Shown here in pieces: positions 1-6,600 of a stretch of 30,372 nt of DNA (its first letter is position 1; each line of letters opens with the position of its first letter). The notes beneath the pieces were generated by a model. That model had not been told where the DNA came from and ran no database searches. It saw nothing but the letters and a program-made list of their open reading frames with translations. The translations under genes and the position numbers were made by a program. This DNA is from Micavibrio sp. UBA5703 (GTDB lineage Bacteria; Pseudomonadota; Alphaproteobacteria; Micavibrionales; Micavibrionaceae). The stretch lies in the NCBI GenBank assembly GCA_002420015.1, contig DIHF01000019.1, positions 6,144 through 36,515 on the forward strand. Direction: 5' to 3'.

Positions 1-1443
1 GAGCCGGGCGTGCAATTCCTCCTCGACGAGGCCGGAAACCCCGACGGGCATTTGTGGAATACCATCATCACAGCTCACGGCCTGATCATGGTGTTCTTCG
101 TCGTCATGCCGGGCCTGATCGGCGGTTTCGGCAACTGGTTCATTCCATTGATGATCGGCGCGCCGGATATGGCCTTTCCGCGCCTGAACAATATTTCCTT
201 CTGGCTTTTGATTCCTTCGCTTTTGCTGCTGGTGCTTTCCGCCGTTGTTGGCGGCGGCGCGGGGACGGGCTGGACGGTATATCCGCCGCTTTCGAGCATC
301 GCCGGACACCCCGGCGCGGCGGTTGATATGGCGATTTTCTCGCTCCACCTGGCGGGCGCAAGTTCGATCCTGGGTGCGGCCAATTTCATCACGACCATCC
401 TCAACATGCGCGCACCGGGCATGACGCTGCACAAAATGCCGCTGTTCGTCTGGTCCATGCTGATTACGGCGTTTCTGCTCGTCCTGTCGCTCCCCGTTCT
501 GGGCGGCGCGATCACCATGCTGCTGACCGACCGCAATTTCGGTTCGGGTTTCTTCGATGCTGCCAAAGGCGGCGACCCGATTCTGTTCCAGCATTTGTTC
601 TGGTTCTTCGGCCACCCCGAAGTTTACATCATGATTCTGCCCGCTTTCGGCATCATCAGCCAGATCGTCTCCACCTTCTCGAAAAAACCGATCTTCGGTT
701 ATCTCGGCATGGCTTACGCGATGGTATCCATTGGTTTCGTCGGATTCATCGTCTGGGCGCACCACATGTACACCGTGGGCATGAGCGTCGACACGCGGGC
801 CTATTTCACCGCCGCGACGCTGATCATCGCCGTTCCGACCGGAGTCAAAATCTTTTCATGGGTTGCCACCATGTGGGGCGGCTCGATCGAGTTCAAAACG
901 CCGATGCTCTGGGCGATCGGGTTCATCTTCCTGTTCACTGTCGGCGGCGTGACCGGCGTTGTGCTCGCCAATGGCGGCATGGATATCGCCCTGCACGATA
1001 CCTATTACGTCGTCGCGCACTTCCACTATGTTCTGTCTCTGGGTGCCGTGTTTGCCCTGTTCGCCGGGTATTACTACTGGGTCGGCAAGATGTCGGGCCG
1101 CCAGTATCCCGAGTGGATGGGCTGCGTGCATTTCTGGCTGACCTTTGTCGGCGTAAACCTGATCTTCTTCCCGCAGCACTTCCTCGGGCTGCAGGGCATG
1201 CCGCGCCGCTATATCGACTATCCGGACGCCTATGCCGGGTGGAATGAAATTTCCTCCTACGGCGCCTATATCACGGGCGCAGCAACGGTCTGGTTCATCA
1301 TCGTGGCGCTTTACACGGCCTTCTTCGGCCGCAAGCCGGAGGGCAATTACTGGAACGTTCAGCCGCAATCTCTGACGCTGGAATGGACGCTACCCTCACC
1401 GCCGCCGTTCCACCAGTTCGAGATACAGCCTAAAATCAAATAA
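1..1443 (+). CDS. ctaD: Cytochrome c oxidase subunit I (aa3-type), 5'-truncated
   Basis: Catalytic heme-copper subunit of the inner-membrane terminal oxidase that reduces O2 and pumps protons. The frame is open from base 1, so the start and roughly the first 50 residues, including helix I, lie outside the window; 480 residues remain. Counting from base 1, visible key residues are the heme a ligands H26 (AHGLIM) and H342, heme a3 ligand H340 (HFHYVLS), and CuB ligands H205, H254 and H255 (GHPEVY, WAHHMYT) with cross-link Tyr209. D-channel Asp56 (APDMAFP), Glu207 and K-channel Lys283 (GVKIFSW) are present. All are intact, so this should be an active A-type oxidase. It is followed by oxidase assembly genes and by a hairpin terminator at 1469-1506. 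Confidence 0.97.
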   Translation, partial: EPGVQFLLDEAGNPDGHLWNTIITAHGLIMVFFVVMPGLIGGFGNWFIPLMIGAPDMAFPRLNNISFWLLIPSLLLLVLSAVVGGGAGTGWTVYPPLSSIAGHPGAAVDMAIFSLHLAGASSILGAANFITTILNMRAPGMTLHKMPLFVWSMLITAFLLVLSLPVLGGAITMLLTDRNFGSGFFDAAKGGDPILFQHLFWFFGHPEVYIMILPAFGIISQIVSTFSKKPIFGYLGMAYAMVSIGFVGFIVWAHHMYTVGMSVDTRAYFTAATLIIAVPTGVKIFSWVATMWGGSIEFKTPMLWAIGFIFLFTVGGVTGVVLANGGMDIALHDTYYVVAHFHYVLSLGAVFALFAGYYYWVGKMSGRQYPEWMGCVHFWLTFVGVNLIFFPQHFLGLQGMPRRYIDYPDAYAGWNEISSYGAYITGAATVWFIIVALYTAFFGRKPEGNYWNVQPQSLTLEWTLPSPPPFHQFEIQPKIK

Positions 1444-1468
1444 GTTCCTTACCAGGAACCGATATTGC

Positions 1469-1506
1469 AAGAGCGCCGGATCGAAAGGTTCGGCGTTCTT
1501 GTCTTT
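1469..1506 (+). terminator. Rho-independent terminator after ctaD
   Basis: A 10-bp stem (AAGAGCGCCG at 1469-1478 with CGGCGTTCTT at 1491-1500, one G-U pair) with a 12-base loop is followed by GTCTTTT. It lies 26 bases past the ctaD stop and implies that the downstream oxidase assembly genes need their own promoters. Confidence 0.65.
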
Positions 1507-1519
1507 TGCAGCATCCAAA

Positions 1520-1549
1520 TTCGCAATTCCAAAAAAATTGTGCTATGTA
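1520..1549 (+). promoter_or_regulatory. Candidate promoter of the 1556 gene (leaderless type)
   Basis: TTCGCA at 1520-1525, an 18-base spacer and TATGTA at 1544-1549. The hexamer ends six bases before the ATG, which would put transcription start at the start codon. No Shine-Dalgarno sequence precedes the ATG. The -35 match is weak. Confidence 0.35.
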
Positions 1550-1555
1550 GGGCTT

Positions 1556-1975
1556 ATGACGCTTTTTCATTCACCTATAAGCGGCACCTATAACGATCTG
1601 GCCTCCCCAAGGGAAAGCGCCAGCGGGGCCGTTGCTTTGCTCTCGGGTAGCGCGGATGGTGATAACAGCCATCAGGATCATTTCTCCCTCGAAGCCGGAA
1701 AAACATCCCTTATCGACAGAGTTGCGAATCTGGCCAAGCAGGGCCGCACGTTCGATGTTGTAAACCTTCTCGAAACAGTCCTGAAAAATTCCGATGAGCG
1801 CACAGTAGGCATAGTCGCCAAAATCGCCCTTGATGCCTATGACCGCATGGAGCCAAGCGATGCCAAAAACGTCTTGAAAGATGTTTTGGCCGATTGGGGT
1901 ATGGACGCCGACAACCGCCCTGCGCCCCCGCGCCCCTCTTTTACTGTGGCCCTATTATCCCCTCTCCCCCGCTAG
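1556..1975 (+). CDS. Hypothetical protein, 139 aa
   Basis: I do not recognise a family. The ATG at 1556 is chosen over a TTG 57 bases upstream because that TTG lies inside the ctaD terminator stem, and because a -10-like element sits exactly six bases before the ATG. The N-terminal ~45 residues are Ser/Gly-rich and probably disordered. Residues ~50-115 look helical (LIDRVANLAKQGRTFDVVNLL and onward, with alternating hydrophobics), and the tail is Pro-rich. There is no signal peptide or membrane segment, so it is probably cytosolic. It sits between ctaD and ctaB, where oxidase clusters do not normally carry this gene, and has no visible link to oxidase assembly. Expression is likely independent of ctaD. 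Confidence 0.6.
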   Translation: MTLFHSPISGTYNDLASPRESASGAVALLSGSADGDNSHQDHFSLEAGKTSLIDRVANLAKQGRTFDVVNLLETVLKNSDERTVGIVAKIALDAYDRMEPSDAKNVLKDVLADWGMDADNRPAPPRPSFTVALLSPLPR

Positions 1976-2000
1976 ACGTTAAAACTCGACGGCTAACGTC
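1975..2000 (+). terminator. Weak inverted repeat, possible terminator
   Basis: GACGTTA (1975-1981) pairs with TAACGTC (1994-2000) around a 12-base loop and is followed by TTGAATAA. The stem overlaps the stop codon of the 1556 gene. There is no good U-tract, so termination is only a possibility. Confidence 0.25.
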
Positions 2001-2028
2001 TTGAATAACAACAAAATATTACGTAAAT

Positions 2029-2058
2029 TTGATCCCGCACCAATAGTTATGGTATATA
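2029..2058 (+). promoter_or_regulatory. Candidate promoter of the 2065 gene (leaderless type)
   Basis: TTGATC (2029-2034), an 18-base spacer and TATATA (2053-2058). The -10 ends six bases before the ATG at 2065 and no ribosome-binding site is seen, so a leaderless mRNA is predicted. Confidence 0.45.
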
Positions 2059-2064
2059 AATGGC

Positions 2065-2514
2065 ATGGGACAAGGACTTATATCAGAATTTGGCTATAAC
2101 CCGGCAACTGCAGTGCCCCCTATAGCTATTGATTTTAGAGATGCTTACGCAGGCAGCGAGCCGGACTTCACGCCATCTGACTATCTGGATAGAGAAGACG
2201 CCGCTCTTATGATAAAAAGCTTCCATTTGGCAGCCGAGGTCGAGAGAGAGGCCAAAAGTCTTGATATGGAGGAATTCGGTCGCGTCAGCCTCATGGCTAA
2301 AAACGATCCTGTTGGCTTCCACACTAAAGGTGGTAAAGCAAATCTGCTCCGTAAAGGTGGAACCCTCGTACGCAAAGCTGAAGAGATTGGCACCCCTCAG
2401 ATCAATGAAATACGGCGCTTGGCCTTTCGTTATGCGAATATTGGCGGCAGGTTTGCCGCTGGCAGAGGACGTTCTGTAGAATCTGACACGGATTCTTTTG
2501 AATTGACCCACTAG
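2065..2514 (+). CDS. Hypothetical protein, 149 aa
   Basis: No recognisable family. The protein is soluble, with no signal peptide or membrane segment. An acidic helical region (residues ~45-80, ESFHLAAEVER-like composition around DREDAALMIKS) is followed by a basic Gly/Lys patch near residues 92-108. The start is supported by a promoter-like sequence ending six bases upstream. Base composition here is visibly more AT-rich than in the flanking oxidase genes, which could reflect recent acquisition or low expression. With the preceding gene it forms an interruption between ctaD and ctaB. An overlapping minus-strand open frame at 2083-2700 was judged a shadow because it runs into ctaB. Confidence 0.55.
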   Translation: MGQGLISEFGYNPATAVPPIAIDFRDAYAGSEPDFTPSDYLDREDAALMIKSFHLAAEVEREAKSLDMEEFGRVSLMAKNDPVGFHTKGGKANLLRKGGTLVRKAEEIGTPQINEIRRLAFRYANIGGRFAAGRGRSVESDTDSFELTH

Positions 2515-2527
2515 TATCCACCCCCGC

Positions 2528-2556
2528 TTGCGCCCCGGCGTGTAATCTTTTATGAC
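2528..2556 (+). promoter_or_regulatory. Candidate promoter of ctaB (leaderless type)
   Basis: TTGCGC (2528-2533), a 17-base spacer and TATGAC (2551-2556), then six bases to the ctaB ATG at 2563. No Shine-Dalgarno sequence precedes ctaB. Confidence 0.35.
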
Positions 2557-2562
2557 TGCGGT

Positions 2563-3447
2563 ATGACCGTAACTTCCATAGCCCCGACCGAAAGCCGCCT
2601 TTCCGAGCATTTCGCGCTGCTCAAACCCAAGGTCATGAGCCTTGTGGTGTTCACCGCCTTTGCCGGAATGTGGGTGGCGCCGGGGGCGGGCGATATGCAC
2701 CCGTTTCTGGCCGCCGTTGCCATATTGTGCATCGCCGTCAATGCGGGGGCGGCCGGAGCCATCAACATGTGGTACGACCGCGACATCGACGCGGTGATGA
2801 AGCGTACGTCCGGGCGGCCATTGCCGCTTGGCCGCATCGAGCCGGGCGATGCGCTGAGCCTTGGGATATTTCTGTCAATTTTCTCCCTTATGATCATGAG
2901 TTTAGCCACAAACCTGATGGCAGCAGCGTTACTGGCCGTAGCGAATTTATTTTATGTGTTCGTCTATACCGTCTGGCTCAAGCGCACGACGCCGCAAAAC
3001 ATCGTCATCGGCGGCGCGGCGGGGGCTTTTCCGCCCATGATCGGCTGGGCGGCGGTAACGGGTGATATTTCTCTTTTTCCGGTTATTCTTTTTGCCATTA
3101 TCTTTCTCTGGACGCCGCCGCATTTCTGGGCGCTGTCGCTTTTCGCCAACGAGGATTACAAACGCGCCAATATCCCGATGCTCACCGTCACAGCCGGGGC
3201 GCGGGCCACGAAAATACAGATGCTCGCTTATACGCTCATTCTGCTTCCCGTAACGCTCGCACCCTGGCTGCTCGGCTTTTCCGGGGCGGTTTACGGGGTT
3301 TGCGCGCTGGGTTTAAGCGGGTTTTTCGTTTTTACGGCTGTGCGTGTATTTCTCAGCGATGACCTGAAAAACGCCCGCCAGATGTTCGGCTATTCGGTTT
3401 TTTACCTGTTTGCTTTGTTTCTGGCGCTGATGATTGATAAGATGTGA
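2563..3447 (+). CDS. ctaB: Protoheme IX farnesyltransferase (heme O synthase)
   Basis: UbiA-superfamily inner-membrane prenyltransferase that adds a farnesyl group to heme b to make heme O, the precursor of the heme a used by the oxidase encoded upstream. At 294 aa it has normal family length, with about nine hydrophobic segments. The first catalytic Asp-rich motif is N68-x3-D72-x3-D76 in NMWYDRDIDAVMKRT. The second conserved loop is at 196-207 (NEDYKRANIPML). LWTPPHFWALS (182-192) is also characteristic. The next gene starts three bases after its stop, so the two are probably cotranscribed. A likely promoter lies directly upstream. Confidence 0.96.
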   Translation: MTVTSIAPTESRLSEHFALLKPKVMSLVVFTAFAGMWVAPGAGDMHPFLAAVAILCIAVNAGAAGAINMWYDRDIDAVMKRTSGRPLPLGRIEPGDALSLGIFLSIFSLMIMSLATNLMAAALLAVANLFYVFVYTVWLKRTTPQNIVIGGAAGAFPPMIGWAAVTGDISLFPVILFAIIFLWTPPHFWALSLFANEDYKRANIPMLTVTAGARATKIQMLAYTLILLPVTLAPWLLGFSGAVYGVCALGLSGFFVFTAVRVFLSDDLKNARQMFGYSVFYLFALFLALMIDKM

Positions 3448-3450
3448 CCC

Positions 3451-3579
3451 ATGCCGCACGCTGATTTGCATAAACGAAAAATAAAGAAGAATCTGGCCGT
3501 TCTTGGCCTTATTTTCGGCTTTTGCGCCCTGATCTGGGTCATCACGATGATTAAAATAGCGAATTACGGCGCTTTGTAG
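3451..3579 (+). CDS. Small single-pass membrane protein, CoxF-like
   Basis: A 42-residue frame beginning ATG three bases after the ctaB stop. The basic N-terminus (HKRKIKKN) precedes one hydrophobic helix (residues ~15-35, LAVLGLIFGFCALIWVITM) and ends in IANYGAL. Many alphaproteobacterial oxidase operons carry a tiny membrane protein of this design between ctaB and ctaG, sometimes labelled CoxF or cytochrome oxidase assembly protein. Position, size and topology match; the sequence is too short for a firm family call. The basic N-terminus predicts an Nin-Cout orientation. Confidence 0.7.
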   Translation: MPHADLHKRKIKKNLAVLGLIFGFCALIWVITMIKIANYGAL

Positions 3580-3616
3580 TATCCTGACATCTGGGTGTTC
3601 TTCCCGGAGATTGACC

Positions 3617-4033
3617 ATGAAGTTCTATGCTTTTTTCATCATTTTCGCCGCTGTTTCCTTTGGCTTTCAAGGCTCTGCTTCCGCGCAGGAAAAGGCTCCG
3701 ATACCGGTGCCGCCGCCGGAAGACAGCACCGATCCCTACAATTTTTCGCGGTTTAACGGAGGTGTCGATGCGCCCTCCGCCGAATATTACGACATCTACG
3801 CCAGAAGCATTGCCTACGTCGAAAGCAGAAAAGAACTGCAGGAAAAGCTTGAAAAACGCCGCATAGACTACAACGCACCGATGAAGCAGGCCCGCGAAAA
3901 CCACGCACGGGCTATCGACCAGTTATATGCCGAGGAAAAAAACAAACCCGTTTCTCTGAGCGTAACAAAAGAAGTCTACGGCCCTCCGGCCCCCGGAACC
4001 CTTGGCGAAAAATCGCTACTGGACCCCGGATAA
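3617..4033 (+). CDS. Hypothetical secreted protein, 138 aa
   Basis: The ATG at 3617 follows a GGAGA ribosome-binding site at six bases. Residues 1-23 form a classical signal peptide (hydrophobic FFIIFAAVSFGF core, cleavage after ASA), so the mature protein is periplasmic or exported. It starts with a Pro-rich stretch (APIPVPPPEDS) and continues with a charged, probably coiled helix at ~75-120 (ESRKELQEKLEKRR). No cysteine, histidine cluster or known copper-chaperone motif is visible. It lies between the CoxF-like gene and ctaG, which might suggest a periplasmic role in oxidase assembly, but that is inference from position only. Confidence 0.7.
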   Translation: MKFYAFFIIFAAVSFGFQGSASAQEKAPIPVPPPEDSTDPYNFSRFNGGVDAPSAEYYDIYARSIAYVESRKELQEKLEKRRIDYNAPMKQARENHARAIDQLYAEEKNKPVSLSVTKEVYGPPAPGTLGEKSLLDPG

Positions 4034-4057
4034 GCGGTACCGTATTAATACCCCGTT

Positions 4058-4663
4058 ATGAACAGAATCAGCGATTCCGACCTGATCCGGAAGAACAGGC
4101 GCACAGGGCTTATCGTGCTGCTGGCAGTTGCCGGCATGGTGGGGCTGTCTTTTGCCTCGGTGCCGCTGTACCGGCTTTTTTGTCAGGTCACGGGCTTTGG
4201 CGGCACGACGCAACTGGCGGAAGAAAACCTGCCCGATAAAGTACTGGAGCGCACCGTCACCGTCAAATTCAACGCCGATACGAACCGCGCCCTGCCCTGG
4301 GATTTTCACCCGGAGCAACGCGAGGTTACCGTCAATATCGGCGCGCGCGCCCTGATCGCCTACGCCGCCCGCAACAAAGTAGGTCACCCGACCGCCGGAA
4401 CCGCCATTTACAACGTCACCCCGCCAAAAGTCGGCCAGTATTTCCACAAAATCCAGTGCTTTTGCTTCGACGAGCAACTCCTCGGGCCGGGACAGAAAGT
4501 CTCCATGCCCGTGATGTTCTATATCGACCCGGCATTTGCCGAAGACCCCGGTATGGATGACGTTTCTGTGATTACCCTGTCTTATACTTTTTTTCCTTCG
4601 GACTCTTCTGCGCTTGAACAAGCGCTTGAGGCCTTTTACAATGAGGGCGGCGAAAAGCCTTAA
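4058..4663 (+). CDS. ctaG: Cytochrome c oxidase assembly protein CtaG/Cox11
   Basis: Membrane-anchored periplasmic copper chaperone that delivers copper to the CuB site of subunit I. It has 201 aa with one TM helix near residues 16-35, then the diagnostic VPLYRLFCQVTGFGGT (35-50) with C42. The copper-binding CFCF motif has C134 and C136 within KIQCFCFDEQ. The beta-rich domain ends in ITLSYTFF, as in the family. It begins 24 bases after the upstream gene. No Shine-Dalgarno is obvious, and TAATAC ends six bases before the ATG. Intact and expected to be functional. Confidence 0.95.
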   Translation: MNRISDSDLIRKNRRTGLIVLLAVAGMVGLSFASVPLYRLFCQVTGFGGTTQLAEENLPDKVLERTVTVKFNADTNRALPWDFHPEQREVTVNIGARALIAYAARNKVGHPTAGTAIYNVTPPKVGQYFHKIQCFCFDEQLLGPGQKVSMPVMFYIDPAFAEDPGMDDVSVITLSYTFFPSDSSALEQALEAFYNEGGEKP

Positions 4664-4698
4664 AGTAGAGAATATTAACCCAATCAGGATTTCATAAT

Positions 4699-5553
4699 AT
4701 GGCCGGTCATATCGAATACACCACCACAGGCAAACCGCACCCCTATCACCTCGTCCGGCCCAGCATCTGGCCGCTGATCGGCTCTCTGGCTGCGGGCATT
4801 CTGGCGGCTGGTGCCGTCATGTACATGCACGAAGTTAAAATCGCCGGTATGGCCGTTGGTCTCAAGGGCGCGATCGTCGGCCTGATCGCGGTGGCTGCCG
4901 TCATGTTCTTCTGGTGGAAGGACGTGATTTTTGAAGCTGTCGTCGAAAAGGCTCATACATCTGAAGCGCAAACCGGGCTGCGCTACGGCATGGCGCTGTT
5001 TATCTCCTCCGAGGTTATGTTCTTCGTCGCCTTTTTCTGGGCGTTCTTTAATGCCTCTCTGTTTCCGGTCGAAGCCATAGGCTTTGTCTGGCCGCCGCAG
5101 GACATTCATGTCATCGAGCCTTTCCACCTGCCGTTCCTGATGACCATGATCCTGCTGCTCTCGGGTTGCACGGTCACATGGGCGCACCATGCGATTTTGG
5201 AGGGCCATAACGATCAAGCCAAGCAGGCACTCGGCATCACCGTGCTTTTGGGCGTGGCCTTCCTGTGCTTCCAGGTTTACGAATACGCGCACGCCGCCTT
5301 TGGCTTCACACAGGGCATATACCCTTCAACCTTCTACATGGCCACGGGTTTCCACGGCTTCCACGTTTTCGTGGGTACGGTGTTCCTGTTCGTCTGCTGG
5401 CGCCGCGCTCATAAAGGGCACTTCACGCCTGACCGTCATTTCGGCTTCGAAGCCGCCGCCTGGTACTGGCACTTCGTCGACGTGGTATGGCTGTTCCTGT
5501 TCATCGCCATTTACTGGTGGGGCAACACGGCCGGCGTCGACTTAAGGCCGTAA
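4699..5553 (+). CDS. ctaE: Cytochrome c oxidase subunit III
   Basis: Seven-helix integral membrane subunit of the aa3 oxidase that stabilises the D proton uptake path in subunit I. At 284 aa it has typical length. Seen directly: the N-terminal HPYHLVRPSIWPL signature, helix III SSEVMFFVAFFWAFF containing conserved Glu105, the WAHHAI segment (161-166), and the C-terminal WYWHFVDVVWLFLF. An AGGA ribosome-binding site lies about ten bases before the ATG. It follows ctaG and is followed, seven bases after its stop, by the DUF983 gene, so the cluster is probably one operon to surf1. Confidence 0.96.
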   Translation: MAGHIEYTTTGKPHPYHLVRPSIWPLIGSLAAGILAAGAVMYMHEVKIAGMAVGLKGAIVGLIAVAAVMFFWWKDVIFEAVVEKAHTSEAQTGLRYGMALFISSEVMFFVAFFWAFFNASLFPVEAIGFVWPPQDIHVIEPFHLPFLMTMILLLSGCTVTWAHHAILEGHNDQAKQALGITVLLGVAFLCFQVYEYAHAAFGFTQGIYPSTFYMATGFHGFHVFVGTVFLFVCWRRAHKGHFTPDRHFGFEAAAWYWHFVDVVWLFLFIAIYWWGNTAGVDLRP

Positions 5554-5560
5554 GCGGCAA

Positions 5561-5923
5561 GTGACCCCCGACACCAAAATGCTAAAACTCGGGCTGGCAT
5601 GCAAATGTCCGGCTTGTGAAAAGGGTGCGCTTTTCAAACCCGGCGTGCTGACGATGACACTGCGCGATCGTTGCGAAAACTGTGGCCTCGACCTTGCAAA
5701 AAACGACAGCGCCGACGGCCCCGCCGTGTTCCTGATTTTCGTTCTCGGGTTTTTGCTGGTGCCGCTGGCGTTGATATTCGAGTTTACGCTGCACCCACCC
5801 TTATGGCTGCATGTCGTGATATGGGGCATTGCGGCGCTGGCGATTACGCTGGGCACGCTAAAGCCCCTGAAAGCCTACATCATCGCGCTCCAATATAAAC
5901 ACCGCCCGGAAGACTGGCGATGA
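5561..5923 (+). CDS. DUF983 family membrane protein
   Basis: Small membrane protein of unknown biochemical role, regularly found between ctaE and surf1 in alphaproteobacteria. The 120 aa contain a zinc-ribbon-like pair C16-x2-C19 and C38-x2-C41 (the latter in CENCGLD), the family hallmark DGPAVFL around residue 52-59, and two hydrophobic segments (residues ~55-75 and ~85-105), ending LKAYIIALQYKHR. The GTG at 5561 is taken as start; an ATG at 5579 is the alternative and would still retain all motifs. Its TGA overlaps the ATG of surf1 (ATGA), implying translational coupling. Confidence 0.88.
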   Translation: MTPDTKMLKLGLACKCPACEKGALFKPGVLTMTLRDRCENCGLDLAKNDSADGPAVFLIFVLGFLLVPLALIFEFTLHPPLWLHVVIWGIAALAITLGTLKPLKAYIIALQYKHRPEDWR

Positions 5924-6600
5924 GCACACGCCTGCCATTCTGGGCCACAATTTTCACCGTTGCCGGTGTTATCGTTTTGTGCGGCCTCGGCACGTGGCAG
6001 GTCCAGCGCCTCTCGTGGAAAAACGACATCATCGCGGGGCTTAACGCCGCCTACGACAATCCGCAATCGCAAGCCATCGACATCGCCGCTTTCACGCCCG
6101 GCTCTTATGCTTATGGCCGCATATCGGGCGTATTTCTTCCGGACAAGGCCATCCTGCTCGGCCCGAAAACCAAAAAGGATAAAATCGGCTACGACCTGAT
6201 CGTCCCGGTCAAACAAAACGGAACGGCTGTGTTCGTAAACATGGGCTGGACCGCATCAAAGCTCGAAGATCTGCCGATCCATCACCTGCAAAACAAAAAA
6301 GTCTGGTTCGAGGGTCTGGCACGCACGCCGCGCTGGAATTCCTTCACGCCGGAAAACGACCCGGAGAAAAATCTCTGGTACAAGCCCGACCTGAACGAAA
6401 TCGCCGCCGCAAAAAATCTGAAAAACCCGGCGCCTTTCATTTTATACGCCGAACGCGCCTCGCATAAATTCGACGCCAGCTTCCCCAATAACGAACGCTG
6501 GATGCCCGCTAACAACCACCTGCAATACACCGTGTTCTGGTTCACGATGGCGCTGGCGCTCTGTGCGATTTATGTCCTGAGGTTTATTCGTAAATCTTAG
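5920..6600 (+). CDS. SURF1 family cytochrome oxidase biogenesis protein
   Basis: Assembly factor that helps insert heme a into subunit I. At 226 aa it has the SURF1 architecture: an N-terminal TM helix (~9-23), the conserved GTWQVQRLSWK (24-34), a periplasmic domain with VNMGW (about 107-111) and NHLQYTVFWF near the C-terminus leading into TM2 (~203-221). It overlaps the DUF983 stop by four bases. Its TAG stop overlaps the TAA of the convergent peptidase gene (TTAG, 6597-6600), leaving no room for a terminator between the two transcription units. Confidence 0.93.
   Translation: MSTRLPFWATIFTVAGVIVLCGLGTWQVQRLSWKNDIIAGLNAAYDNPQSQAIDIAAFTPGSYAYGRISGVFLPDKAILLGPKTKKDKIGYDLIVPVKQNGTAVFVNMGWTASKLEDLPIHHLQNKKVWFEGLARTPRWNSFTPENDPEKNLWYKPDLNEIAAAKNLKNPAPFILYAERASHKFDASFPNNERWMPANNHLQYTVFWFTMALALCAIYVLRFIRKS

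Noticed and set aside
2083..2700. 205-codon minus-strand frame overlapping the 2065 gene and the start of ctaB
   Set aside because: It crosses into the well-supported ctaB N-terminus and shows no signal or family; the plus-strand reading has a promoter.
4016..4621. 201-codon minus-strand frame across ctaG
   Set aside because: ctaG on the plus strand has all Cox11 signatures; the antisense frame is His/Arg/Gly-rich shadow sequence.
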